Assembly: GCA_946479015.1 (NCBI GenBank)
Contig: CAMLEQ010000067.1
Coordinates: forward strand, 1-12,394
Source: an uncultured Gemmatimonadota bacterium
GTDB lineage: Bacteria; Gemmatimonadota; Gemmatimonadetes; Gemmatimonadales; Gemmatimonadaceae
Length of the DNA stretch: 12,394 nt
Reading direction: 5' to 3'
In this document: positions 1 through 6,452 of the stretch, one piece after another
Layout: each line of letters starts with the position of its first letter
Position numbering within the stretch: position 1 is the first letter of the stretch
Program-made: the position numbers and the translations under genes
Notes under the pieces: generated by a model
The model's database searches: none
What the model saw: the letters and a program-made list of their open reading frames with translations, nothing else
Told to the model about the DNA's origin: nothing

Positions 1-2
1 TC

Positions 3-158
3 GGCACGCCGCGCGACGTGACGCTCGACGAGCTGCGCATCGAGTGCACCTTCCCGGCGGACGATGCGACGGCGGAGCTGTGCCGCGCGCTGGCGCGGGA
101 AGAGCATGGGCGGGGGGCGGAGGCGGCATCGACGGCCGACGGGCCACGCGATCCTTGA
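3..158 (+). CDS. C-terminal tail of an unidentified protein (5' end outside the window)
   Basis: The reading frame that enters the window at base 3 stays open for 51 codons and stops at TGA 156-158. Nearly every third codon position up to about base 115 is G or C, as in the clear genes further on, so the frame looks translated. The visible peptide has a segment reading roughly DVTLDELRIECTFPADDATAEL, then an Ala/Glu-rich, probably disordered end. I do not recognise the family from these residues and assign no function. The next gene starts 405 bases downstream, so this gene is unlikely to share a tight operon with hen1. An ATG at 64 in another frame opens a long Arg-rich reading frame across this tail, but that frame looks non-coding. 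Confidence 0.6.
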   Translation, partial: GTPRDVTLDELRIECTFPADDATAELCRALAREEHGRGAEAASTADGPRDP

Positions 159-563
159 CGGCGCTCTCGCGCGACGATTAACGTGTTTCCCACCTGGACC
201 CACCAGGACCGCTCACCCTACACGTCATCGCGATGATCTCGTTCGCTCGCCGCGGCATCGAACAGCAGCACCCAGCCCCCGCCCGAACCGGCGGGGTGGG
301 ACTGCTCGCGTGCCCACGCTCGAGCTACGACGTCGCGTCGCCCGCGTGCGCCGGCAGCCGCCGCGTGGACGCGCTCCCAGGCATTCGCGAGCTCACGGCA
401 CCAGTCAGACGCGTAGGGGAAGCATAGGAGGGCCGGCGCCACGGCCGCCCGACCTCCGGCTCCCGGGGATGATTCTCGATCGCCCCACCTGCGCGATGCG
501 CCAGGTGGGGCGATTCCGTTTTCACGCCGTTCCCGTACCGACGCGGCCCATACTTCACGAGCG
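159..563. other. Gene-poor intergenic region with two perfect inverted repeats
   Basis: I see no convincing gene in these 405 bases. A short plus-strand frame at 233-427 and a minus-strand frame that crosses into hen1 both have poor codon use and no recognisable protein. No tRNA T-arm and acceptor combination was found. Two perfect inverted repeats stand out: 277-283 with 290-296 (7-bp arms, 6-base loop, no T tract after it) and 479-491 with 502-514 (13-bp arms, listed separately). The region could hold a small untranslated RNA or the leader of the hen1-pnkp operon. Neither can be shown from sequence alone. A weak -10-like CATACT lies at 549-554 without a matching -35. Confidence 0.5.
479..522 (+). 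terminator. Terminator-like hairpin upstream of hen1
   Basis: Bases 479-491 (ATCGCCCCACCTG) and 502-514 (CAGGTGGGGCGAT) are exact reverse complements of 13 bp around a 10-base spacer. They are followed by TCC and then GTTTT ending at 522. This fits an intrinsic terminator on the plus strand. The nearest upstream stop codon is 320 bases away at 158, so it may end a long 3' UTR or an unrecognised small RNA. Because hen1 starts only 42 bases after the T run, it could instead act as an attenuator or a protein-binding palindrome controlling the RNA-repair operon. Confidence 0.6.
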
Positions 564-1970
564 ATGCTCCTCACGATCAGCACCACGCACCAGCCGGCGA
601 CGGACCTCGGATACCTGCTGCACAAGAATCCTTCCCGAGCGCAGAGCTTCGAGCTCTCGTTCGGGCGCGCGTACGTGGTGTATCCGGAGGCAGCCGCCGA
701 GCGCTGCACCGCCGCGCTGGTGCTCGACGTGGATCCGGTGGGACTCGTCCGCGGCCGCGGAGGGCCGGCGGGCGACGGCGGACTGCTCGCGCAGTACGTG
801 AACGATCGGCCGTACGTCGCCTCGTCGTTCCTGAGCGTCGCGATCTCGAGCGTGTTCGGGACGGCGATGGCCGGCCGGAGCAAGGACCGGCAGGCGCTGG
901 CCGAGACGGCGCTGCCGCTCGAGGCACGGCTGTCGGTGGTCCCGTGCCGCGGCGGCGAGAGCTTACTCCACCGGCTGTTCGAGCCGCTGGGCTACACGGT
1001 GACGGCCGAGGCGCAGCCGCTCGACGCGACGGTGCCGGAGTGGGGGGCGAGCCGCTACTACACGGTGACGCTGGCCGGGAAGAAGCGCCTGGCGGAGCTG
1101 CTCACGCACCTCTACGTGCTCATCCCGGTGCTCGACGACGAGAAGCACTACTGGGTGGGCGACGATGAGGTGGAGAAGCTGGTCCGCCACGGCCAGGGGT
1201 GGCTCGCGACGCATCCGGAGCGGGAGACGATCGCGCGCCGCTACCTCAAGCACCGGCACTCGCTCGTGCGCGACGCCATCGCGCGACTGGTCGCGGAGGA
1301 TGATGCGGAGGAGGGCGAGTCCGCTCCGGCGGCGCGCGACGCGGAGGAGGGCGCGCTGGAGCGGCCGATGAGCCTCAACGAGCAGCGCCTCGCGGCGGTG
1401 CTCGGCGCGCTGCGCGGGTGCGGCGCGGCATCGGTGCTGGACCTGGGGTGCGGCGAAGGACGACTCCTCCGCATGCTGCTCGACGACCGGCAGTTCACGC
1501 GGATCGTGGGGATGGACGTGTCGTACCGGGCGCTGGAGACGGCGATGGACCGGCTGAAGCTGGACCGGATGCCGCCGAAGCAGCGGGAGCGGATCGAGCT
1601 GCTGCACGGTTCGCTGATGTACCGCGACCAGCGGATCGCCGGCTTCGATGCGGCGGCGGTGGTGGAGGTGATCGAGCACCTCGATCCGCCGCGGCTCGCG
1701 GCGTTCGAGCGGGTGGCGTTCGAGTTCGCGAGGCCGGGGACGGTGGTGCTGACGACGCCGAACGCCGAGTACAACGTGCGCTGGGAGACGCTCCCGGCGG
1801 GGCGGTTCCGGCACCGTGACCACCGCTTCGAGTGGACGCGCGAGCAGTTCCGGCGGTGGGCCACGACGGTCGCCGAGCGCTTCGGCTACGCCGTCCGCTT
1901 CACGCCGGTGGGGCCGGTGGACGAGGAGGTCGGCCCGCCGACGCAGATGGGGATCTTCACGAGGCAGTGA
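564..1970 (+). CDS. hen1: Hen1, 3'-terminal RNA ribose 2'-O-methyltransferase of the bacterial RNA repair system
   Basis: This 468-residue protein is the length expected for bacterial Hen1. The family methylates the 2'-OH of the 3'-terminal ribose at an RNA break before Pnkp seals it, which protects the repaired RNA from being cut again. The N-terminus (MLLTISTTHQPATDLGYLL) is the family's characteristic start and supports the ATG at 564, although only a weak purine-rich Shine-Dalgarno precedes it. Residues 1 to about 240 form the Hen1-specific module known to stimulate the Pnkp ligase. Residues 240-270 are an acidic linker. The rest is a class I methyltransferase with SAM motif DLGCGEG (293-299). 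The metal-binding set E368, E371, H372 and H420 corresponds, as I recall the Clostridium thermocellum numbering (E366, E369, H370, H418), at a constant offset of two. It lies 15 bases before pnkp in the same operon. No inactivating change is visible. Confidence 0.96.
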   Translation: MLLTISTTHQPATDLGYLLHKNPSRAQSFELSFGRAYVVYPEAAAERCTAALVLDVDPVGLVRGRGGPAGDGGLLAQYVNDRPYVASSFLSVAISSVFGTAMAGRSKDRQALAETALPLEARLSVVPCRGGESLLHRLFEPLGYTVTAEAQPLDATVPEWGASRYYTVTLAGKKRLAELLTHLYVLIPVLDDEKHYWVGDDEVEKLVRHGQGWLATHPERETIARRYLKHRHSLVRDAIARLVAEDDAEEGESAPAARDAEEGALERPMSLNEQRLAAVLGALRGCGAASVLDLGCGEGRLLRMLLDDRQFTRIVGMDVSYRALETAMDRLKLDRMPPKQRERIELLHGSLMYRDQRIAGFDAAAVVEVIEHLDPPRLAAFERVAFEFARPGTVVLTTPNAEYNVRWETLPAGRFRHRDHRFEWTREQFRRWATTVAERFGYAVRFTPVGPVDEEVGPPTQMGIFTRQ

Positions 1971-1985
1971 CTACACGAGGGTGAG

Positions 1986-4538
1986 ATGAAGCTGACCATT
2001 CCCGAGCTGTCGCTCGTCGTCCTGATCGGCCCGTCCGGGTGCGGGAAGAGCACGTTCGCCCGCACCCGGTTCGGGGCGTTCGAGACCATCTCGTCGGATT
2101 TCTGCCGCGGGCTCGTGTCGAACGACGAGAACGATCAGTCGGCGACGAAGGCGGCGTTCGAGGTGCTGCACTACATCGTCGCGAAGCGGCTGGAGCGGGG
2201 GCTCCTCACCGTGGTGGATGCCACCAACGTGCAGCCGGAGGCGCGGAAGCCGCTCGTCGCGCTGGCGCGCCAGTACCACGTGCTGCCGGTCGCCATCGTG
2301 CTCGACCTGCCGGAGCGGGTGTGCGAGGCGCGGAACGCGGCGCGCGCGGACCGCGATTTCGGCGCGCACGTGATCCGCCAGCAGGCGAGCCAGCTCCGCA
2401 GGTCGCTGCGCGCCCTCCAGCGGGAGGGCTTCCGTCACGTGCACGTGCTGCGGTCGGAGGAGGAGATCGCGCGCGTGGAGATCGAGCGGCAGCCGCTGTG
2501 GAACGACCGCAAGAGCGACCACGGCCCGTTCGACATCATCGGCGACGTGCACGGGTGCGCGACGGAGCTGGAGGCGCTGCTCTCGATGCTCGGCTACGCG
2601 CGCGATGGCGATGGGATCTGGCGACACCCGGAGGGGCGGAAGGCGGTCTTCCTCGGCGACCTGGTGGACCGTGGGCCGAGAGTGCCGGACGTGCTTCGCA
2701 CGGCGATGGCCATGGTGGAGGCGGGGACGGCGCTCGCCGTGCCGGGGAACCACGATCTCAAGCTGGTGAAGAAGCTGCGCGGGCGCGACGTGCAGGTCAC
2801 GCACGGGCTCGCCGAGTCGCTCGCGCAGCTCGGCGCCGAGCCGCCGGAGCTGAGCGAGCGCGCGGCGGAATTCCTGGACGGTCTCGTGAGCCACTACGTG
2901 CTCGACGGCGGGCGGCTGGTGGTGGCGCACGCGGGGATGAAGGAGGAGATGCAGGGGCGCGGCTCCGGGCGGGTGCGCGACTTCGCGCTGTACGGGGAGA
3001 CCACGGGGGAGACGGACGAGTTCGGGCTGCCGGTCCGGTACAACTGGGCCGCGGAGTACCGGGGGCGTGCGCACGTGGTCTACGGCCACACCCCGGTGCC
3101 GCAGCCGGAGTGGCTCAACCGCACCATCAACATCGACACCGGCTGCGTGTTCGGGGGAAAGCTCACGGCGCTGCGCTGGCCGGAGAAGGAGCTGCTGTCG
3201 GTTCCCGCCGGTGCGACGTACGCCGAGCCGGCGCGGCCGTTCCTGCCTGACGAGATGCTCGCGCCAGAGCTCTCGGCGCAGCACCGGGAGGACGAGGTGC
3301 TCGACCTGGCGGACGTCGTCGGGAAGCGCATCGTGTCCACCCGGCTGCATCACAACGTGACCATCCGCGAGGAGAACGCGTCGGCGGCGCTCGAGGTGAT
3401 GAGCCGGTTCGCCGCGAACCCCAAGTGGCTGGTGTACCTGCCGCCCACGATGTCGCCATCGGAGACGACGGCGCGCGAGGGGTACCTCGAGTACCCGACC
3501 GAGGCGTTCGCCTACTACCGGAACCAGGGGGTGCCGCGGGTGGTGTGCGAGGAGAAGCACATGGGCTCGCGCGCGGTGGTGGTGATCTGCCGCGACGAGG
3601 ATGCGGCACGCCGTCGCTTCGGCGTGGTGGGGGAAGGCGTGGGGATCATCACCACTCGCACGGGACGGCGCTTCTTCGACGATCCGGTGGTGGAGCGGGA
3701 GCTGCTCGACATCGTGCGCGGCGCCATCGAGCGCGCGGGGAGCTGGGAGCGGTTGGGAACCGACTGGATGGTGCTCGACTGCGAGCTGATGCCCTGGTCC
3801 GCCAAGGCGCAGGAGCTGATCCGGAACCAGTACGCCGCCGTCGGCGCGGCGGCGGGGGGCGCGCTGCCGGAGAGCGTGGCCGTGCTCCGCGCGGCGGCGG
3901 AGCGTGGACTGGCGGTGGACGCGCTGGTGGAGCGGATGGAGATGCGCGAGGCGCTGGCGGCGCGATACGCCGAGGCGTACCGGCGCTACTGCTGGCCGGT
4001 GCGGTCGGTGGGCGATCTCCGGCTGGCGCCGTTTCACGTGCTCGCCACGGAAGGGGCGGTGCACGTGGACAAGGATCATCGCTGGCACCTGGAACGGGCC
4101 GACGCCATCCGTGCGGCCGACGACTCGGGCGTGCTGTTCACGACCGCGCACCGGGTGGTGGAGCTGAGCGATCCGGAGAGCGAACGGGAGGCGACGTCGT
4201 GGTGGGAGGAGTTGACGGAGCGCGGCGGGGAGGGGATGGTGGTGAAGCCGCTCACCTTCGTGGCGCGCGGGCGGCGCGGGGTGGTGCAGCCGGCGGTGAA
4301 GTGCCGCGGGCGGGAGTACCTGCGCATCATCTACGGACCGGAGTACACGCTGCCGGAGAACCTGGAGCGGCTACGCTCGCGCGGGCTCGCGGCCAAGCGC
4401 TCGCTGGCGCTCCGGGAGTTCGCGCTCGGCGTGGAGGGGCTGGAGCGGTTCGTCCGTGGGGAGCCGCTACGGCGGGTGCACGAGTGCGTGTTCGGGGTGC
4501 TCGCGCTGGAGAGCGAGCCGGTGGATCCACGGCTGTAG
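1986..4538 (+). CDS. pnkp: Pnkp, polynucleotide kinase-phosphatase-ligase of the bacterial RNA repair system
   Basis: This 850-residue trifunctional enzyme heals and seals broken RNA. Kinase (about 1-170): P-loop GPSGCGKST (15-23) with K21 and S22, then D38, R41 and R116, the same numbers I recall as essential in the 870-residue C. thermocellum enzyme. Metallophosphoesterase (about 180-420): D187 and H189, then GDLVDRGP with D225 and R229, GNHD with N255 and H256, H315, GHT with H368, and D384. From D225 onward these match C. thermocellum at a constant offset of eight. Ligase/adenylyltransferase (about 440-850): motif I EKHMGSR with nucleotidyl lysine K524, LDCELMPW with E600, EGMVVKP with E749 and K754, and AVKCRGREYLRIIYGPEY with K772. 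The family's ligase is inactive alone and needs Hen1, which is encoded just upstream. The ATG at 1986 follows a GAGG/GGTGAG Shine-Dalgarno and lies 15 bases after the hen1 stop. All three active sites appear intact. Confidence 0.96.
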   Translation: MKLTIPELSLVVLIGPSGCGKSTFARTRFGAFETISSDFCRGLVSNDENDQSATKAAFEVLHYIVAKRLERGLLTVVDATNVQPEARKPLVALARQYHVLPVAIVLDLPERVCEARNAARADRDFGAHVIRQQASQLRRSLRALQREGFRHVHVLRSEEEIARVEIERQPLWNDRKSDHGPFDIIGDVHGCATELEALLSMLGYARDGDGIWRHPEGRKAVFLGDLVDRGPRVPDVLRTAMAMVEAGTALAVPGNHDLKLVKKLRGRDVQVTHGLAESLAQLGAEPPELSERAAEFLDGLVSHYVLDGGRLVVAHAGMKEEMQGRGSGRVRDFALYGETTGETDEFGLPVRYNWAAEYRGRAHVVYGHTPVPQPEWLNRTINIDTGCVFGGKLTALRWPEKELLSVPAGATYAEPARPFLPDEMLAPELSAQHREDEVLDLADVVGKRIVSTRLHHNVTIREENASAALEVMSRFAANPKWLVYLPPTMSPSETTAREGYLEYPTEAFAYYRNQGVPRVVCEEKHMGSRAVVVICRDEDAARRRFGVVGEGVGIITTRTGRRFFDDPVVERELLDIVRGAIERAGSWERLGTDWMVLDCELMPWSAKAQELIRNQYAAVGAAAGGALPESVAVLRAAAERGLAVDALVERMEMREALAARYAEAYRRYCWPVRSVGDLRLAPFHVLATEGAVHVDKDHRWHLERADAIRAADDSGVLFTTAHRVVELSDPESEREATSWWEELTERGGEGMVVKPLTFVARGRRGVVQPAVKCRGREYLRIIYGPEYTLPENLERLRSRGLAAKRSLALREFALGVEGLERFVRGEPLRRVHECVFGVLALESEPVDPRL

Positions 4539-4602
4539 GGGACGGGCGAGTGGAGCCAGGATGCGCAGCGGCTGCTGGCGACCGTGCTCCACACGTCGTG
4601 GT

Positions 4603-4980
4603 CTACGTCCCCATGATCACCAGCACCACGTCGTCTCCCGGGAAGACCGCCATCTCCTGGCTCATCGGCGCGTCGTCGCCGCCGATCGGATCGGCGATGA
4701 AGCGGAGCGGCGCGCCCCCCACGAGATACATGGCGGGGATGGTCAGCTCGGTGGTGGTGTGCCCCGGCGCCATCCCGAGCCGGCGCCGCACGCCGTTCTG
4801 GAGGACGTAGATCACCCGGTCGGCGAAGGCCCGGTTCTCCACGTGGAGGGTGGCGGTGGTGGGGATGGGCTCGTCGGTGCGAGTGGCGCCGGTACGACAG
4901 GCGGCGAGGCCGAGCCCGAGGCCGATGACGACGAATCCCAGCGCGGCGACGACTGTCCGGCGTGCGGTCCGGTGGCGCAT
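4603..4980 (-). CDS. Small putative lipoprotein of unknown function
   Basis: The product has 125 residues. It begins with a basic stretch (MRHRTARR), a hydrophobic segment (about 10-26) and a lipobox LAAC with Cys28, so it should be lipid-anchored after signal peptidase II cleavage. The mature part, about 98 residues, looks like a compact beta-rich domain. Segments such as ENRAFADRVIYVLQNG, RRRLGMAPGHTT, LRFIADPIGG and VFPGDDVVLVIMGT resemble short lipoproteins I associate with gemmatimonad genomes. I know no assigned function for them. The start was chosen because it gives a signal peptide and has GGGAG at 4987-4991 (minus strand), six bases upstream. A -10-like TAACTT sits at 5013-5018 on the minus strand without a clear -35. 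The gene converges on pnkp (64-base gap) and diverges from the receiver-PAS gene. The same frame stays open upstream to 6099, but that extension overlaps the receiver-PAS gene and is not coding. Confidence 0.85.
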   Translation of the reverse strand: MRHRTARRTVVAALGFVVIGLGLGLAACRTGATRTDEPIPTTATLHVENRAFADRVIYVLQNGVRRRLGMAPGHTTTELTIPAMYLVGGAPLRFIADPIGGDDAPMSQEMAVFPGDDVVLVIMGT

Positions 4981-5075
4981 CGGCGGCTCCCGTGTTCGAG
5001 TCGGTGGATCACAAGTTAGGCGTCGGCACGGTGGGCGGCCAGCGGGGAAACGCGGACCGACGGGCACGGCGTCCC

Positions 5076-5103
5076 TTGGTCGGAGGCACGCCGTGGCTAG
5101 ATT
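5076..5103 (+). promoter_or_regulatory. Possible promoter of the receiver-PAS gene
   Basis: TTGGTC at 5076-5081 and TAGATT at 5098-5103 are separated by 16 bases, a plausible but imperfect -35/-10 pair (3/6 and 4/6 matches). Transcription would begin near 5110, leaving a leader of about 85 bases before the ATG at 5194. It is one of the few A/T-containing spots in the divergent intergenic region. Confidence 0.35.
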
Positions 5104-5193
5104 ACCGGCCCGCGGAACCGGCCACGCCGCGGATTGGTTGATGCTCCCCGAGGGTGCCCCCTCGCCACTCGCTGGCCGGCGCGGAGACGGTGC

Positions 5194-6159
5194 ATGGACC
5201 GACGACGAATCCTGATCGTGGATGACGAGCTCCCCCGCGCGCGGGCGCTGGAAGGGATGCTCGCGGAGCTCGGGCACGAGGTGGCGGCGATCGCCAGCTC
5301 GGGTGCGGAGGCGATCGCGCTGGTGGACGAGGCGACGCCGCAGCTCGTGCTGCTGGACGTGGCGCTCTCCGGCGACGTGGACGCCGTGAAGACGGTGGAG
5401 GAGATCCGCCGGCGCCGGCCGGTCGCCGTCCTGTTCACGGCCGCCGCCGACGAAGGCGCGGCGCTCGCGCGCGTCGGAGGCACCGAGTCGCACGAGGTCC
5501 TCACCGTGCCATGCACGGCGCGGGAGCTGCGGCTCACGGTGGAGCTGGCGCTCTGCCGGCACGAGGCGGCGCGCCAGCTCCCGGACCTGGAGGAGCGCTT
5601 CTTCGCCGTGTCGATCGATCTGGTGTGCTGCCTCGACTTCAACGGCTACTTCAAGCGGCTCAACCCCGCGTGGGAGCGGACGCTCGGGCTCACGCGCCAG
5701 GAGCTGATGTCGCGTCCGTTCATCGAGTTCGTGCACCCCGATGACCGCGAGCGGACTCTGAACCAGAACCGCGAGGTGCGCGGGGGCGGGCAGGCGCTCG
5801 GCTTCGAGAACCGCTACCTGTGCAAGGACGGCTCGTACCGCTGGCTGCTGTGGAACGCCGCGCCGGACGCCGACGGGCGGGTGATCTTCGCCGTGGCGCG
5901 GGACATCACCGCGCGCAAGCAGGCGGAGGAGGATCGCGAGCGCCTCGTGCGCGAGCTGCGGGCGGCGCTCGACGAGGTCCGCACGCTGCGGGAGATCCTG
6001 CCGATCTGCTCCTACTGCAAGAAGATCCGCGACGACGAGAACTACTGGCAGTCGGTGGAGGGCTACATCTCCAGCCACACGAACACGCGGTTCAGCCACG
6101 GGATCTGTCCCGCGTGCTACGCGCGGGAGATCGAGCCGCAGCTCGGTGAGCGGGAGTGA
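5194..6159 (+). CDS. Receiver-PAS protein with a Cys-containing C-terminal tail
   Basis: The product has 321 residues and no transmembrane segment. Residues 3-120 form a response-regulator receiver: LIVDDE with D10, D11 and E12, phospho-acceptor D55 in LVLLDVALSGDVD, and T82. The usual Lys before Pro is replaced by Val105 (TVPCT). Residues about 132-245 are a PAS fold with its PAC part (KDGSYRWLLWNAAPD, ending near FAVARDITARKQAEEDRE). A short coiled coil follows to about 265. The tail (268-312) carries C272xxC275 and C305xxC308 around WQSVEGYISSH and FSHGICPACY, a recurring tail in bacterial PAS proteins that may bind a metal. There is no histidine kinase, GGDEF, HTH or other output domain, so its partner is unknown. 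I chose ATG 5194 over an in-frame ATG at 5134 because the receiver begins at once and GGAGA lies 7 bases upstream. The longer form would add 20 residues with no family match. Confidence 0.88.
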   Translation: MDRRRILIVDDELPRARALEGMLAELGHEVAAIASSGAEAIALVDEATPQLVLLDVALSGDVDAVKTVEEIRRRRPVAVLFTAAADEGAALARVGGTESHEVLTVPCTARELRLTVELALCRHEAARQLPDLEERFFAVSIDLVCCLDFNGYFKRLNPAWERTLGLTRQELMSRPFIEFVHPDDRERTLNQNREVRGGGQALGFENRYLCKDGSYRWLLWNAAPDADGRVIFAVARDITARKQAEEDRERLVRELRAALDEVRTLREILPICSYCKKIRDDENYWQSVEGYISSHTNTRFSHGICPACYAREIEPQLGERE

Positions 6160-6217
6160 GTGGCCTGATTCGGGTGGACGCGAGAGCGCCCTGAGAGAAC
6201 TCTAATCGCGTTCGTTC

Positions 6218-6246
6218 TTGACAGCCTCGGCCGGGAGCCGTATTAG
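6218..6246 (+). promoter_or_regulatory. Sigma70-type promoter of the susCD operon
   Basis: A consensus -35 TTGACA (6218-6223) is followed after exactly 17 bases by TATTAG (6241-6246), which matches 4 of 6 bases of the -10 consensus. It is the best promoter-like sequence in the window. Transcription would begin around 6253, giving a 5' leader of about 200 bases before the SusC start at 6453. The receiver-PAS gene ends at 6159, so this is probably the independent promoter of the transporter operon. Confidence 0.7.
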
Positions 6247-6420
6247 ACCCGCCTCGGCGTGCGCCACGCTCGGGTGCGCCCGCGTGCAGTCCGATCTCCA
6301 GCGTATTCCGTCGCACCGCTTCCCGTCGTTCAGCAATTCCTATCTCTCCGCTTCGATCCTCCCGCGCCCCCACGCGGTCCACTCCCGGGCGCGGATCCAT
6401 CACACCGCTCACCCCGATCC

Positions 6421-6445
6421 CTTCGCCCACGCGAAGTAGGAGGAG
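6421..6445 (+). promoter_or_regulatory. Leader hairpin abutting the strong Shine-Dalgarno of SusC
   Basis: CTTCGC (6421-6426) and GCGAAG (6431-6436) form a perfect 6-bp stem with a 4-base CCAC loop. One base later comes the near-ideal ribosome binding site AGGAGGAG (6438-6445), seven bases before the ATG at 6453. The Shine-Dalgarno settles the start of SusC. The hairpin may expose or modulate the site, but its role is not shown by sequence. Confidence 0.6.
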
Positions 6446-6452
6446 CACGCTC

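Noticed and set aside
277..296. Perfect 7-bp hairpin CCCCGCC / GGCGGGG, on the minus strand carrying a GGTTCG loop that resembles a tRNA T-arm
   Set aside because: No acceptor, D or anticodon arm can be built around it on either strand, and there is no T tract. It may be chance in GC-rich DNA.
549..554. CATACT as a -10 element for hen1
   Set aside because: No -35 match lies 16-18 bases upstream, and it would leave an almost leaderless mRNA. Too weak to annotate as a promoter.
64..801. Plus-strand open frame of 245 codons over the start of the window
   Set aside because: The peptide is Arg/Pro-rich with no domain, and it overlaps both the better-supported tail at 3-158 and the clear hen1 start in another frame. 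It is a GC-rich chance frame.
218..883. Minus-strand open frame of 221 codons ending at 218
   Set aside because: Its first two thirds are antisense to hen1. The part unique to the intergenic region has mixed third positions, no start of its own and no recognisable protein.
1971..4151. Long antisense open frame opposite pnkp
   Set aside because: It is a shadow of the strongly biased pnkp codons. The peptide is rich in His, Arg and Pro and has no domain.
4550..4592. Inverted repeat GTGGAGC / GCTCCAC between pnkp and the convergent lipoprotein gene
   Set aside because: The arms are only 7 bp with a 29-base loop and no T tract on either strand, too weak to call a bidirectional terminator.
4981..6099. 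Upstream extension of the minus-strand lipoprotein frame to 6099
   Set aside because: It is antisense to the receiver-PAS gene. The lipoprotein has its own signal peptide, lipobox and Shine-Dalgarno at the 4980 start.
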